Positions 54,962-63,917 of a DNA stretch of 64,000 nucleotides are shown piece after piece. The stretch is from NCBI GenBank assembly GCA_040797845.1, contig JBFNFA010000001.1:1-64000 (forward strand). Direction: 5' to 3'. The position numbers and the translations under genes were made by a program. The stretch comes from Clostridium_AW sp040797845. GTDB lineage: Bacteria > Bacillota > Clostridia > Clostridiales > Clostridiaceae. Numbering within the stretch: the stretch's first letter is position 1; every line of letters begins with the position of its first letter. A model generated the notes under the pieces. That model was not told where the DNA came from. It ran no database searches and was given only the letters and a program-made list of their open reading frames with translations.

Positions 54962-57826
54962 ATGTCTAAAAAAAATAATATACCAGAAGATAAAAATATA
55001 ATTAATATACCAATTGAAGAAGCTATGCCAGATAATTATCTTCCTTATGCAGTAGAGGTGGCAAAAGACAGAGCTCTTCCAGACGTGAGAGATGGATTAA
55101 AGCCAGTTCATAGAAGGATTATATACGGTGCGTATAAGTTGTCTGCCTTTCCAGATAAACCATATTATAAATCTGCAAGAATCGTAGGGGATATTCTAGG
55201 TAAATACCACCCTCATGGAGATTCATCGGTTTATGATGCTATGGTAATATTAGCTCAGAACTTTTCAACTAGAATGCCATTAATAGATGGACATGGAAAC
55301 TGGGGAAGCGTAGATGGAGATAGTGCTGCAGCTATGCGTTACACAGAAGCAAGACTTACTCCAATTGCTTTAGAACTAACTAGAGATATTGAAAAAGATG
55401 TAGTAAACATGGTGGATAACTACTCATCTTCAGAAAAGGAACCAGCAGTGCTTCCTGCTAGATACCCAAATCTTTTAGTGAATGGTGCTTTTGGAATAGC
55501 AGTAGGACTTACAACTAACATACCTCCTCACAATCTTGGAGAGGTTATAGACGCTACTTTAGCTTATATAGATGATAGTAACATAAGTACTAAAGATATG
55601 ATGAAGCATATTAAAGGACCTGATTTACCTACAGGGGGAATTTTAATAGGGAAGAATTCACTTTTATCCGCCTATGAGACAGGATCAGGAAAGGTTACTT
55701 TAAGAGCAAAGGCTTCTTTAGAGAAACTTGAAAATGGAAGATTAGGTATTATTATAACTGAATTTCCATACAGACGAAATAAGGCTAAAATACTACAGAC
55801 TATTTCTGAAATGACAGCAGATAAAAGGCATGCAAAATCCCTTGAGGGAATTTGCGATATAAGAGATGAGTCTGATAGAACTGGTATAAGGGCTGTTATT
55901 GAATTAAAAAAATCCGTAGATGAAGAAATTGGGGAAAAGATTTTAAAATATTTATATAAAAAAACTGAACTACAATGTAATTTATCATTTAATATGGTTG
56001 CTTTAGCTGAAGGAAAACCTGAAACTATGGGCCTTAAGACTATAATTCACCACTATGTTGAACATCAAAAGGATGTAGTAACGAAAAGAACTTTAAGAGA
56101 ATTAGAGATAGCAGAAAGAAGATTTCACATAGTAGAAGGGTTTATCAAAGCTATAGGTATAATGGATCAGATAATAGAGACAATAAGAAGTTCTAAATCA
56201 AAAAAAGATGCTAGGCAAAACCTTATAGATAAGTTTGGATTTACAGAAATTCAAAGCGATGCCATATTAGAGCTTATGTTATATAGACTTACAGGACTTG
56301 AGATTAAAGCCTTTGAAAAAGAATATAGGGAACTTCAAAGGCAAATAAATAAACTAAATAAAATATTACAAAGCGAAAAAGAATTGCTAAAAGTAATAAA
56401 AGAAGAAATAAATGAAATTAAAGATAAATATAGTGACCATAGAAGAACTGAAATAGTAGAAGATGATGATGAAGCCAAAATAGATATAGAGGAATTGATT
56501 ATAGAAGAAGAAGTTGTAATAACTATGTCTAATGAAGGCTTTGTAAAGAGGATATCTCAAAAAACTTATAATCGCTCCAATACGGATGTTGAAGATATTG
56601 ATTACAGAGAAGGAGATTATAATAAGTTTTTATTAAACTCTAACACTAAAGATACTTTGGTTTTATTTACGAATATGGGAAATATGTATCAAATGAAAGT
56701 GGTAGATATACCTGAAATGAGATGGAAGGAAAGAGGAGAGAGAATAGATTACATTATAAAGGGATTAGATCTTGAAGAAGAAAGAATAATCAATGCTTAT
56801 TCTATAGAAGATTTCTCTTCTCAAAAGGATATTATATTTATAACATCAAAGGGTGCTATAAAGAAAACAGGGCTAGATAAATATATTACTAGCTATACTA
56901 AGCTGGTTGCATCTAAATTAAAGCAAGATGAAGAATTAATAAAAGTTGACTTGGTTTCAAGAGATAGAGAAGAAAGCTTTATTAAAATATTAACTAAAAT
57001 AGGTTTTGAATTTACAATAGAAGAACCTGAATTAGAAAGCGTAGATAGAAACATACTTCCAATTCAATTATTCTCTATTAGTGAAAAAGATGAAGTAATA
57101 GAGGCTAATTTTGTAAGGGAAGGGGTATTTAAAGAGTTTAAAATATTGTGGAATAAATCTGGTGATATTAAGAAAGGCAACAAATTAGAAAAAGGTTTCC
57201 ATTTCGCATTGAACACAGATTCAAGTAGTAAATTGCTTATATTCTTTAAAGATGGAAAAGTAGTATCTATACCTTCATTTATGTTAGAAAATTTAAGTGA
57301 TAAGGGAATAAATCTTGAAGATTTATTAGAAATTGATAAAAGTGAAATACTAAATGTAATTTCTATTAAGGATGAGGAAGAGGGATACGTATATTTCTTT
57401 ACTAAAAGTGGCTTAGTGAAAAAGACAGCTTTAAGCGAGTTTAAAGGAGAAAACTTCTTATGCCAAGGATATAAATTTAAATGGGAAAAAGATTCATTAG
57501 TATCAGTACAGTATTCTAAGGAGGAAGAAGAAGATATAATTATAATAACTGAAAAAGCCATGTGTATAAGATTTTTATCCTCCACTGTAAGTCTTATGGG
57601 AAGGATTGCTTCAGGAGTTACAGGTATAAGTCTAAAGGAGGACGATAATGTAGCATTTGCTTTTTTAAGAAAAGAAGAATATAAACAACTACATTTAATT
57701 TCAAAGAAAAAGAATGAAGAAAAGATAATTATAGATAATATTAAATCTCAAAATAGAGCAGGAAGAGGAAATAATATAATGCTAGTAGTTTTTGAAGATT
57801 TTATAGAAAAGATAAAGATCAGCTAA
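54962..57826 (+). CDS. parC: type IIA topoisomerase subunit A (ParC type)
   Basis: 954 residues. The breakage-reunion domain carries active Tyr127 in AAAMRYTEARLT and the quinolone-region motif HPHGDSSVYDAMV. A coiled-coil region (about 430-500) follows, then a long C-terminal DNA-wrapping region (about 510-954). The C-terminal region has VKRISQKTY-type blade elements rather than the gyrase box QRRGGKG, which supports topoisomerase IV. It is longer than most ParC proteins (about 800). Confidence 0.87.
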   Translation: MSKKNNIPEDKNIINIPIEEAMPDNYLPYAVEVAKDRALPDVRDGLKPVHRRIIYGAYKLSAFPDKPYYKSARIVGDILGKYHPHGDSSVYDAMVILAQNFSTRMPLIDGHGNWGSVDGDSAAAMRYTEARLTPIALELTRDIEKDVVNMVDNYSSSEKEPAVLPARYPNLLVNGAFGIAVGLTTNIPPHNLGEVIDATLAYIDDSNISTKDMMKHIKGPDLPTGGILIGKNSLLSAYETGSGKVTLRAKASLEKLENGRLGIIITEFPYRRNKAKILQTISEMTADKRHAKSLEGICDIRDESDRTGIRAVIELKKSVDEEIGEKILKYLYKKTELQCNLSFNMVALAEGKPETMGLKTIIHHYVEHQKDVVTKRTLRELEIAERRFHIVEGFIKAIGIMDQIIETIRSSKSKKDARQNLIDKFGFTEIQSDAILELMLYRLTGLEIKAFEKEYRELQRQINKLNKILQSEKELLKVIKEEINEIKDKYSDHRRTEIVEDDDEAKIDIEELIIEEEVVITMSNEGFVKRISQKTYNRSNTDVEDIDYREGDYNKFLLNSNTKDTLVLFTNMGNMYQMKVVDIPEMRWKERGERIDYIIKGLDLEEERIINAYSIEDFSSQKDIIFITSKGAIKKTGLDKYITSYTKLVASKLKQDEELIKVDLVSRDREESFIKILTKIGFEFTIEEPELESVDRNILPIQLFSISEKDEVIEANFVREGVFKEFKILWNKSGDIKKGNKLEKGFHFALNTDSSSKLLIFFKDGKVVSIPSFMLENLSDKGINLEDLLEIDKSEILNVISIKDEEEGYVYFFTKSGLVKKTALSEFKGENFLCQGYKFKWEKDSLVSVQYSKEEEEDIIIITEKAMCIRFLSSTVSLMGRIASGVTGISLKEDDNVAFAFLRKEEYKQLHLISKKKNEEKIIIDNIKSQNRAGRGNNIMLVVFEDFIEKIKIS

Positions 57827-57845
57827 TTAGGCTGATCTTTTTTTA
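57814..57845 (+). terminator. intrinsic terminator of parEC
   Basis: Stem AAAGATCAGC/GCTGATCTTT (57814-57823 with 57831-57840) and a long T tract; the parC stop codon lies in the loop. Confidence 0.85.
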
Positions 57846-58047
57846 TTTTAGAGTTAGAATAAATGACTTGTATAAAGAAATAATATTATTAAAACTCTAT
57901 GAAAATTATCTAAAATTAAATAGCTCAATATTAATTAGCTAATTAGTTAATTAAAATATTAGCTAATAAAAATAAATTTTACGAAAAAATTATTTTCAAA
58001 TAGTTAATGATACAAAATATGCAAGAAGGCAAAGGAGGAAGATGCAA

Positions 58048-59112
58048 ATGTCAAAAAATAATAGAAGAATGTTGGATAAAAATTTCTTTAATAAAATTCT
58101 TGCAGGCTTAAGCATAGGTATAGTTGTTGCATTAGTTCCAGGAGCTTTACTTGGAGAATTAGCTAAAGCGCTATTACCTGTATTTCCTGGTGCTAAATTA
58201 ATTATAGATATGACAAATTTAGCGGCAAGAATGTTACCTATGGTTATCGGAGTAACAGTAGCAATGCAATTTGGATTTACTCAAATACAAACTGCGTCAA
58301 TAGGAATCGCAACAGTAGTGGGCTCTGGAGTTGCCATGGCTGGAGAAAAAGGAATATTTGCATTCGCTGGAACTGGTGATGTAATAAATGCTGGTATAAC
58401 AGCAGCAATAGCAGTGGTAATAGTACTATTATTAGGTTCTAAATTAAAAGCATATACCATATTACTAGTTCCAACTATTGTAATCACAGTGGCAGGAGCG
58501 TTAGGATTATTTACATTACCATACATTAAGTTAATCACGGAGGGAATTGGTAGAATAGTACAAAACTTTACGCTACTACAACCAATACTAATGGGTATTT
58601 TAACTGCAGTTGCTTTTGCCTTATTGATTGTATCACCAATTTCTACAGTAGGTGTTGCTACAGCAATTTCCTTATCAGGAATTGCTTCAGGAGCAGCAAA
58701 TTTAGGAATTGTTGCGGCAGGATTTGGATTAGCCATATCAGGATGGAAAGCCAATTCTGTGGGTACTTCAGTAGCACACTTTTTAGGATCACCTAAAATG
58801 CAAATGGCTAATTTTATAAAGAAACCTAAGATGATAATGCCAATTGTTTGTAATGCAGCAGTATTAGGAGTTTTAGCTGGAATGTTTAATATACCTGGAA
58901 CGCCAATGAGTGCTGGCTTCGGCATATCAGGGTTAATAGGCCCAATCAATGCATTAAATTTAATGAGTGGTGGATGGTCGGCATCAAATATTATTATAGT
59001 TACATTAATATTTGTTGTTATACCTATAGTATTAGGTATTATATTTAACTATGTATTTACTAGAGTAATTAAGGTAGTAAAGCCAGAAGACTATAAACTA
59101 AAGTTTGAATAG
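58048..59112 (+). CDS. PTS EIIC-like sugar permease
   Basis: About 354 residues with ten or so hydrophobic segments, resembling the PTS_EIIC_2 family. Segments GIATVVGSGVAMAGEKGIFAF and TSVAHFLGSPKMQMANFIKKP are typical. No EIIA or EIIB gene is next to it, so whether it phosphorylates its substrate is open. I choose ATG 58048 (9 nt after GGAGG) over ATG 58042 (3 nt). It precedes the dehydrogenase gene by 11 nt. Confidence 0.8.
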   Translation: MSKNNRRMLDKNFFNKILAGLSIGIVVALVPGALLGELAKALLPVFPGAKLIIDMTNLAARMLPMVIGVTVAMQFGFTQIQTASIGIATVVGSGVAMAGEKGIFAFAGTGDVINAGITAAIAVVIVLLLGSKLKAYTILLVPTIVITVAGALGLFTLPYIKLITEGIGRIVQNFTLLQPILMGILTAVAFALLIVSPISTVGVATAISLSGIASGAANLGIVAAGFGLAISGWKANSVGTSVAHFLGSPKMQMANFIKKPKMIMPIVCNAAVLGVLAGMFNIPGTPMSAGFGISGLIGPINALNLMSGGWSASNIIIVTLIFVVIPIVLGIIFNYVFTRVIKVVKPEDYKLKFE

Positions 59113-59123
59113 GAGAGATTAAT

Positions 59124-60110
59124 ATGAAAGTAATAGCTTATGCTGTACGTCCAGACGAAATAGCCAGTTTTGAAGAATATTCTAAAAGATATAACCATAA
59201 TGTTACTTTAATAAAAGAACCCTTTGGACCACACAATGCTCATTTGGCAGAAGGTTTTTATGGAGTTAGTATACTAGGAAATTGCCAGGCTAATAAAGAA
59301 GGAATAGAAGCTATTGCAAAACTTGGAGTAAAATATCTAGCCAGCCGTTCCGCAGGTGTGAACAATATAGATTTAGAAACAGCTAAAAAATATGATATAA
59401 AAGTTTCTAATGTACCAGCCTATTCTCCCAATGCGGTGTCAGAATTTACAGTTGGAATAACATTATGTGTGCTCAGAAACATTCAGCAAGCTATACGCCG
59501 TGTAGATGTTCAAAACTTTGGGCTAGCTGGTCTTATAGGTAGTGAACTTAGAAATAAAACTATAGGATTTATTGGTACAGGTAGAATAGGATTAGCTGCC
59601 ATGAAAGCTTTCTCAGGCTTTGGTGGTAAATTAATCGGATATGACCTGTATGAAAATGAAGAAGCAAAAAAATATATTGAATATAAAACCTTAGATGAGT
59701 TATTTGCTGAAGCTGATATAATATCCTTACACTGTCCTTTGACTCCAGAAAATTACCATTTAATCAATAAAGATAGCATATCTAAAATGAAAGATGGAGT
59801 AATAATAGTGAATACTGCTCGTGGGGGATTAATGAATGCAGAAGACCTTATAGAAAGTCTTGAGTCTGGAAAAATTGGTGGCCTTGCAACGGATGTTTAT
59901 GAAAATGAAGTTGGTATATTCCATAATGATCATAGAAATTCTATACTTGAAGACGATGTTCTAGTAAGGCTTTTAAAATTTCCTAATGTGTTATTTACAC
60001 CTCACTATGGATTTTATACTGATGAAGCTGTAGATAACATGGTGGAGTATTCATTAGAGTGCTTAAGTGAATTTGAGAAAACAGGTAAGAGTAAGAATGA
60101 AGTAAAATAA
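59124..60110 (+). CDS. D-2-hydroxyacid dehydrogenase (D-lactate dehydrogenase type)
   Basis: 328 residues. NAD-binding GTGRIGLAAMKAF (about 148-160), catalytic Arg in INTARGGLMN-type segment, Glu in DVYENEVGIF and His in FTPHYGFYTDEA. It resembles D-lactate/VanH dehydrogenases that reduce pyruvate or longer 2-oxoacids. No vanA-type ligase is nearby, so a fermentative role is more likely. It shares an operon with the EIIC-like gene. Confidence 0.87.
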   Translation: MKVIAYAVRPDEIASFEEYSKRYNHNVTLIKEPFGPHNAHLAEGFYGVSILGNCQANKEGIEAIAKLGVKYLASRSAGVNNIDLETAKKYDIKVSNVPAYSPNAVSEFTVGITLCVLRNIQQAIRRVDVQNFGLAGLIGSELRNKTIGFIGTGRIGLAAMKAFSGFGGKLIGYDLYENEEAKKYIEYKTLDELFAEADIISLHCPLTPENYHLINKDSISKMKDGVIIVNTARGGLMNAEDLIESLESGKIGGLATDVYENEVGIFHNDHRNSILEDDVLVRLLKFPNVLFTPHYGFYTDEAVDNMVEYSLECLSEFEKTGKSKNEVK

Positions 60111-60138
60111 AAACTGCTGTTTAACCACAGCAGTTTTT
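60110..60138. terminator. bidirectional terminator between convergent genes
   Basis: An 11-bp stem AAAACTGCTGT/ACAGCAGTTTT (60110-60120 with 60127-60137) with A run before and T run after, serving both the dehydrogenase and the arginase genes. Confidence 0.82.
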
Positions 60139-60147
60139 ATAAATATA

Positions 60148-61044
60148 TTATTTTATATATTTAAATATCCAGTCAATTAAGTCTATACATAAATCAGCGG
60201 TTTCATCTTCCTTATCCAACGTTGGATTTAATTCAACAAAGTCCATGGATTTTATGAGCTTTGTCTCAGCTAATGACTTTAAAAGGGTTTTAGCTTCTCC
60301 TACAGTCATTCCATTTTTGACAGGTGTACCAGTCCCAGGTACGTAATCTGAGTCGATACAATCAATGTCAAAACTTAAATGTATGGCTTTAATATTAAGT
60401 TTATTTATTTTAGCCAATATATCATTAATTATTGAAGTAATCCCCTCTTCATGAAGCCTTGAAGTAGAGTATACATCCAGCTTTTTTTCTTTAATAAGGT
60501 CCGTTTCTCCTGCATCTAAATCTCTTGCTCCAATTATAAATACATTTTGAGGTTTGATTTTTGTTCCATGGAAATATAAATTTGTTAAATCTTCATATCC
60601 AATTCCCATAGCAGCGGCTAATGGCATTCCATGAACGTTTCCGCTAGGAGAGGTTAGATAAGAATTAATATCTCCATGAGCATCAACCCAAATAACAGCA
60701 AAGTCTTTATAATATTTGCTTACTCCAGAAATACTTCCTAAACCAAGTGAATGATCGCCACCAAGTACAAGAGGAAATCTTCCAGAATTTAAGGAGGTAT
60801 ACACCTTATCTGCTAAGTCTGTATTTACTTCGATTATAGGTCTTAAATATTTCATTTTAGGATGATAAAAAAACTTATTTGATACATTTTCCTCAGGAAC
60901 ATATACATCGCCTAAGTCATAAATTTTATGGTATTTACTTAAAACTCCATAAATATTTTTTTCTCTCAGTTTTTGCGGTCCAAATTCCACACCTTCTATG
61001 TCGCTACCATAAAACATTGGAACTCCAATGACATCAATATTCAA
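60148..61044 (-). CDS. rocF: arginase
   Basis: 298 residues, normal for arginase. Manganese ligands lie in GGDHSLGLG, VDAHGDIN and SFDIDCIDSDYVPG. It hydrolyses arginine to ornithine and urea. I start at TTG 61044, 8 nt after AAGGGGG; a longer frame to 61083 would include the ribosome binding site. It is monocistronic and convergent with the dehydrogenase. Confidence 0.92.
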   Translation of the reverse strand: MNIDVIGVPMFYGSDIEGVEFGPQKLREKNIYGVLSKYHKIYDLGDVYVPEENVSNKFFYHPKMKYLRPIIEVNTDLADKVYTSLNSGRFPLVLGGDHSLGLGSISGVSKYYKDFAVIWVDAHGDINSYLTSPSGNVHGMPLAAAMGIGYEDLTNLYFHGTKIKPQNVFIIGARDLDAGETDLIKEKKLDVYSTSRLHEEGITSIINDILAKINKLNIKAIHLSFDIDCIDSDYVPGTGTPVKNGMTVGEAKTLLKSLAETKLIKSMDFVELNPTLDKEDETADLCIDLIDWIFKYIK

Positions 61045-61332
61045 ATCTATGACCCCCTTAATTATAAAATATAAAAATTTCATATAACGATTTAATTATA
61101 GTACGATAGAAAATTATATACCATAATTAAAAGATATTTAAGTACTTTTTAATTATACAGATAATTAAAATTATTCAAAATTAGTATTCGCATAAAAATT
61201 ATATTTATAGATTTTCAAGGTGTTACTAATTAATAATATAGATATTGTTTCTTAGTCATTTGGTGCCTCCTTGTATATTACATAAAACTAATGTTAATAA
61301 TATAAACAGTTTTGCTTATCAGGAGGTAATTT

Positions 61333-62283
61333 ATGATAAAAAAAGTAGGTATTCCCAGAGGGCTGCTATATTATGAGTATTATCCTTTATGGGTATGCTT
61401 TTTTAAGGAATTAGGGGTGGAGGTAGTTATATCAAATCCCACAAATAAAGAAATTTTAAATGAAGGTATTAGGAATGCTGTAGATGAAGCCTGTATTCCT
61501 GTTAAGTTATTTCATGGTCATGTACTTAGCCTAAAAAATAAGGTTGATTATATATTTATTCCAAGATTAAAGAGTGTTGAAAATGGAGAATTTATATGTC
61601 CTAAGTTTTGTGGCCTTCCAGAAATGATAAAATATTCTCTCAAGGATTTGCCGCCTATAATTGACACAGAAATAGATTTTTTAAAATCTAAAAGAAGCTT
61701 AAAGAGCATAATTTTAGAAGTTGGAAAATATTTTTGTAGTGACGAAAAGCAAATTATGAAGGCTTACTATAAAGCACTAACAAACTATAAAAATCATAAG
61801 GAACTATTAAGAACATATAAAAATCTGAAAAATAAAAAGAAAAGCGTTCTTGTATTAGGTCACCCTTATCATCTATACGATACTTATCTTAATATGGGAG
61901 TTATAGAAAAAATAAAAGAAACGGAGATTGATATATTTACTCCTGATATGATTGATGAAGGCGATATAAATGAGCAAGCTAGTACCTTTGAAGATGAACT
62001 TTATTGGACCTTTGCAAGAAAGCTCATAGGAAGTACTATACATGCCATAAATTCAAAAAAAGTGGATGGAATCATATACATATCTACCTTTGCCTGTGGC
62101 ATAGATTCTGTTGTGGTAGATATCGTTGAAAAAACTATAAGAAATCAAAGCCATATTCCTTTTATGCTCTTAACATTAGATGAGCACAGTGGTGAAGCGG
62201 GAATAAATACAAGAATTGAAGCTTTTATTGATATGATTAAATGGAGGGATAATTATGAAAATAACCTTTCCGCACATGGGTAA
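61333..62283 (+). CDS. 2-hydroxyacyl-CoA dehydratase/activase-related protein (first of pair)
   Basis: 316 residues resembling the DUF2229/CoA protein activase family. The start KVGIPRGLLYYEYYPLW, Cys-containing DEACIPVKLFHGH and FICPKFCGLPEM, and the end LTLDEHSGEAGINTRIEAFID are characteristic. In fused activases this region follows the ATPase part, which is missing here. It overlaps the next gene by 29 nt. Substrate and reaction are unknown. Confidence 0.78.
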   Translation: MIKKVGIPRGLLYYEYYPLWVCFFKELGVEVVISNPTNKEILNEGIRNAVDEACIPVKLFHGHVLSLKNKVDYIFIPRLKSVENGEFICPKFCGLPEMIKYSLKDLPPIIDTEIDFLKSKRSLKSIILEVGKYFCSDEKQIMKAYYKALTNYKNHKELLRTYKNLKNKKKSVLVLGHPYHLYDTYLNMGVIEKIKETEIDIFTPDMIDEGDINEQASTFEDELYWTFARKLIGSTIHAINSKKVDGIIYISTFACGIDSVVVDIVEKTIRNQSHIPFMLLTLDEHSGEAGINTRIEAFIDMIKWRDNYENNLSAHG

Positions 62284-63343
62284 TTTATATGCAGGATTAA
62301 AAGGAGTTTTTGAAGATTTAGGAGTAGAAGTGATTTGTCCCCCAAAGTCTAGTAAAACTACATTAGAAATTGGCACTAAAAATTCACCAGAACAAATATG
62401 TATTCCTTTTAAAATAACCTTAGGTAATTATATAGAAAGTATTGAAATGGGAGCGGATACTTTATTTATGTGGGGAGGTTGTGATGCTTGTAGAATTGGT
62501 TTTTACAACACCCTACATAAACTTATATTGAAAGATTTAGGCTATGGTATTGAATTAATTTGTGTAAAGCAACTAAACTCCCCAGAAAGAATAAAAACTT
62601 TTTTAGAACAACTAAAGAGGGTTTCTGGAAATGCTAGTTATTTTAAGCTAATATCCTTATTTAAAAAGGGTGTGGATTTAATCTATAAAATTGAAACATT
62701 AGATGAGCTTGCACTTAAAGTAAGGCCAAGAGAAATTAACAAAGGTTCTGTAGATTGCTTATATGATAGATTTGAAGAAGAAATTTATAAAGTAAAGGGC
62801 TGTGATGAAACTTCTAAGCTTATTGAAAAATATATTAATGAGCTAAAGAGTATTCCTATTAATAAGGATAAAGAATGTTTAAAGATAGGAATTGTTGGGG
62901 AAATTTACACCGTAGTTGAGCCCTTTATCAATTTTAATATAGTAAAGAAACTTGGAAACTTAGGAGTAGAAGTAGATATGGCTGTAACCACTGGTAGATT
63001 TCTAAAAGAACAAATTGATTTTTTACCTTTTGTAAAATCTAAAAAGAAGGAAATACACAAAGCAGCCGCTCCTTATATTAATTTAGAAATTGGAGGCCAT
63101 GCAAGACACACAGTAGGAGAAACAATTTTATATAGCAAAAGTAATTATGATGGAGTAATTCATCTTCTTCCTTTTACTTGCATGCCAGAAATAGTGGCTC
63201 AAAGTATTTTGCCTACAGTAGAAAAGAATCATAACATGCCTATACTCAAGTTAGTATTAGATGAAATGACTGGGGAAGCAGGATATTTAACTAGGCTTGA
63301 GGCCTTTGTAGATTTACTCAATACAAGAAAAGAGATAATCTAG
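62255..63343 (+). CDS. 2-hydroxyacyl-CoA dehydratase/activase-related protein (second of pair)
   Basis: 362 residues of the same superfamily as the preceding gene and with similar ends (KLVLDEMTGEAGYLTRLEAF). Cysteines in PEQICIPFKI and GGCDACRIG could bind an Fe-S cluster; that is inference. ATG follows GGAGGGATAATT inside the end of the upstream gene. The two products probably form a complex. No BadF-type ATPase is in the window. Confidence 0.78.
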   Translation: MKITFPHMGNLYAGLKGVFEDLGVEVICPPKSSKTTLEIGTKNSPEQICIPFKITLGNYIESIEMGADTLFMWGGCDACRIGFYNTLHKLILKDLGYGIELICVKQLNSPERIKTFLEQLKRVSGNASYFKLISLFKKGVDLIYKIETLDELALKVRPREINKGSVDCLYDRFEEEIYKVKGCDETSKLIEKYINELKSIPINKDKECLKIGIVGEIYTVVEPFINFNIVKKLGNLGVEVDMAVTTGRFLKEQIDFLPFVKSKKKEIHKAAAPYINLEIGGHARHTVGETILYSKSNYDGVIHLLPFTCMPEIVAQSILPTVEKNHNMPILKLVLDEMTGEAGYLTRLEAFVDLLNTRKEII

Positions 63344-63369
63344 AATGAATATATACAAATACAAAGATA

Positions 63370-63397
63370 AAGAGACGGGTTTCTGTCTCTTATTTTT
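63370..63397 (+). terminator. intrinsic terminator after the activase-like pair
   Basis: Stem AAGAGAC/GTCTCTT (63370-63376 with 63385-63391) and a following T-rich tract. Confidence 0.75.
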
Positions 63398-63400
63398 ATC

Positions 63401-63660
63401 TGATGACTACCATCCGTAATACTCCCATCGCACTCTGTGAAAGCGATTCACATAAAATCAAAGATTTTGGTTCTCTGCTTTTCTACAAGTGAGAGATATT
63501 AGAACTCTTGAGCTTCAGTGATTTAGAGTTCTTATGCTGTGCATAACGGATGCTATGTCCCTGGATAAGTTCTTCTAGGATTCAGTTGGAGTAAGTATTC
63601 CTTTTAAGCAAACTCCATCTGAAGCTAAGAATCACTTGATAAATTTTTATATAGTTATAC
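63401..63660 (-). mobile_element. non-coding relic resembling an IS605-type end/omega RNA
   Basis: About 260 bp of higher-complexity, less AT-rich sequence without an open frame. On the minus strand it reads through paired segments such as GATGGAGTTTG and ACTTACTCCAACTGAATCC, then AGAAG, similar in layout to the RNA scaffold at the 3' end of tnpB genes. Several smaller stems follow. No transposase gene is present. It may be a short derivative element; the match is from memory of such elements and is uncertain. Confidence 0.4.
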
Positions 63661-63840
63661 TGCTAAAATACATTAATAAATCTTCATAATATCTTTAAAG
63701 TACATTGATATAATACTTATTAATTTACAATTAATACTTTTAAGATCATGAAGAAATAAAAAATATTTAAAAACTTTTATTTCTTCATATAGTATTCATA
63801 AGATTTGGTTATTATATATTTATAGATAAACAAAATATAT
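63661..63840. other. AT-rich intergenic region
   Basis: About 180 bp, over 75% A+T, between the relic and the CsoR operator. No gene or stable structure seen. Confidence 0.4.
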
Positions 63841-63874
63841 GGGAGAAAAAATTAAATAATTTTTTTACTCCCTA

Positions 63875-63897
63875 TCCCCTCCCATGGGTGTAGGGGA
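63875..63897 (+). promoter_or_regulatory. G/C-tract palindrome, probable CsoR-type operator
   Basis: An inverted repeat CCCCT...AGGGG (63876-63880 with 63892-63896) centred on CCCATGGG, 21 nt before the start of a CsoR-family gene. Such C/G-tract palindromes are the usual binding sites of this family, which suggests autoregulation. Confidence 0.7.
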
Positions 63898-63917
63898 AGA
63901 AGTGAAGGAGGGAAATA

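Noticed and set aside
57064..57585. 173-codon minus-strand frame inside parC
   Set aside because: Shadow of an acidic coding stretch; composition Ser/Leu/Phe, no start signals.
57860..58010. TTAATTAGCTAATTAG-like palindromes before the EIIC gene as an operator
   Set aside because: The sequence is so AT-rich that such palindromes are expected by chance; no known motif matches.
58281..58949. 222-codon open frame antisense to the PTS EIIC-like gene
   Set aside because: It is a mirror of a gene rich in Ala/Gly/Ile codons, has no ribosome binding site and reads as proline/alanine/isoleucine-rich filler.
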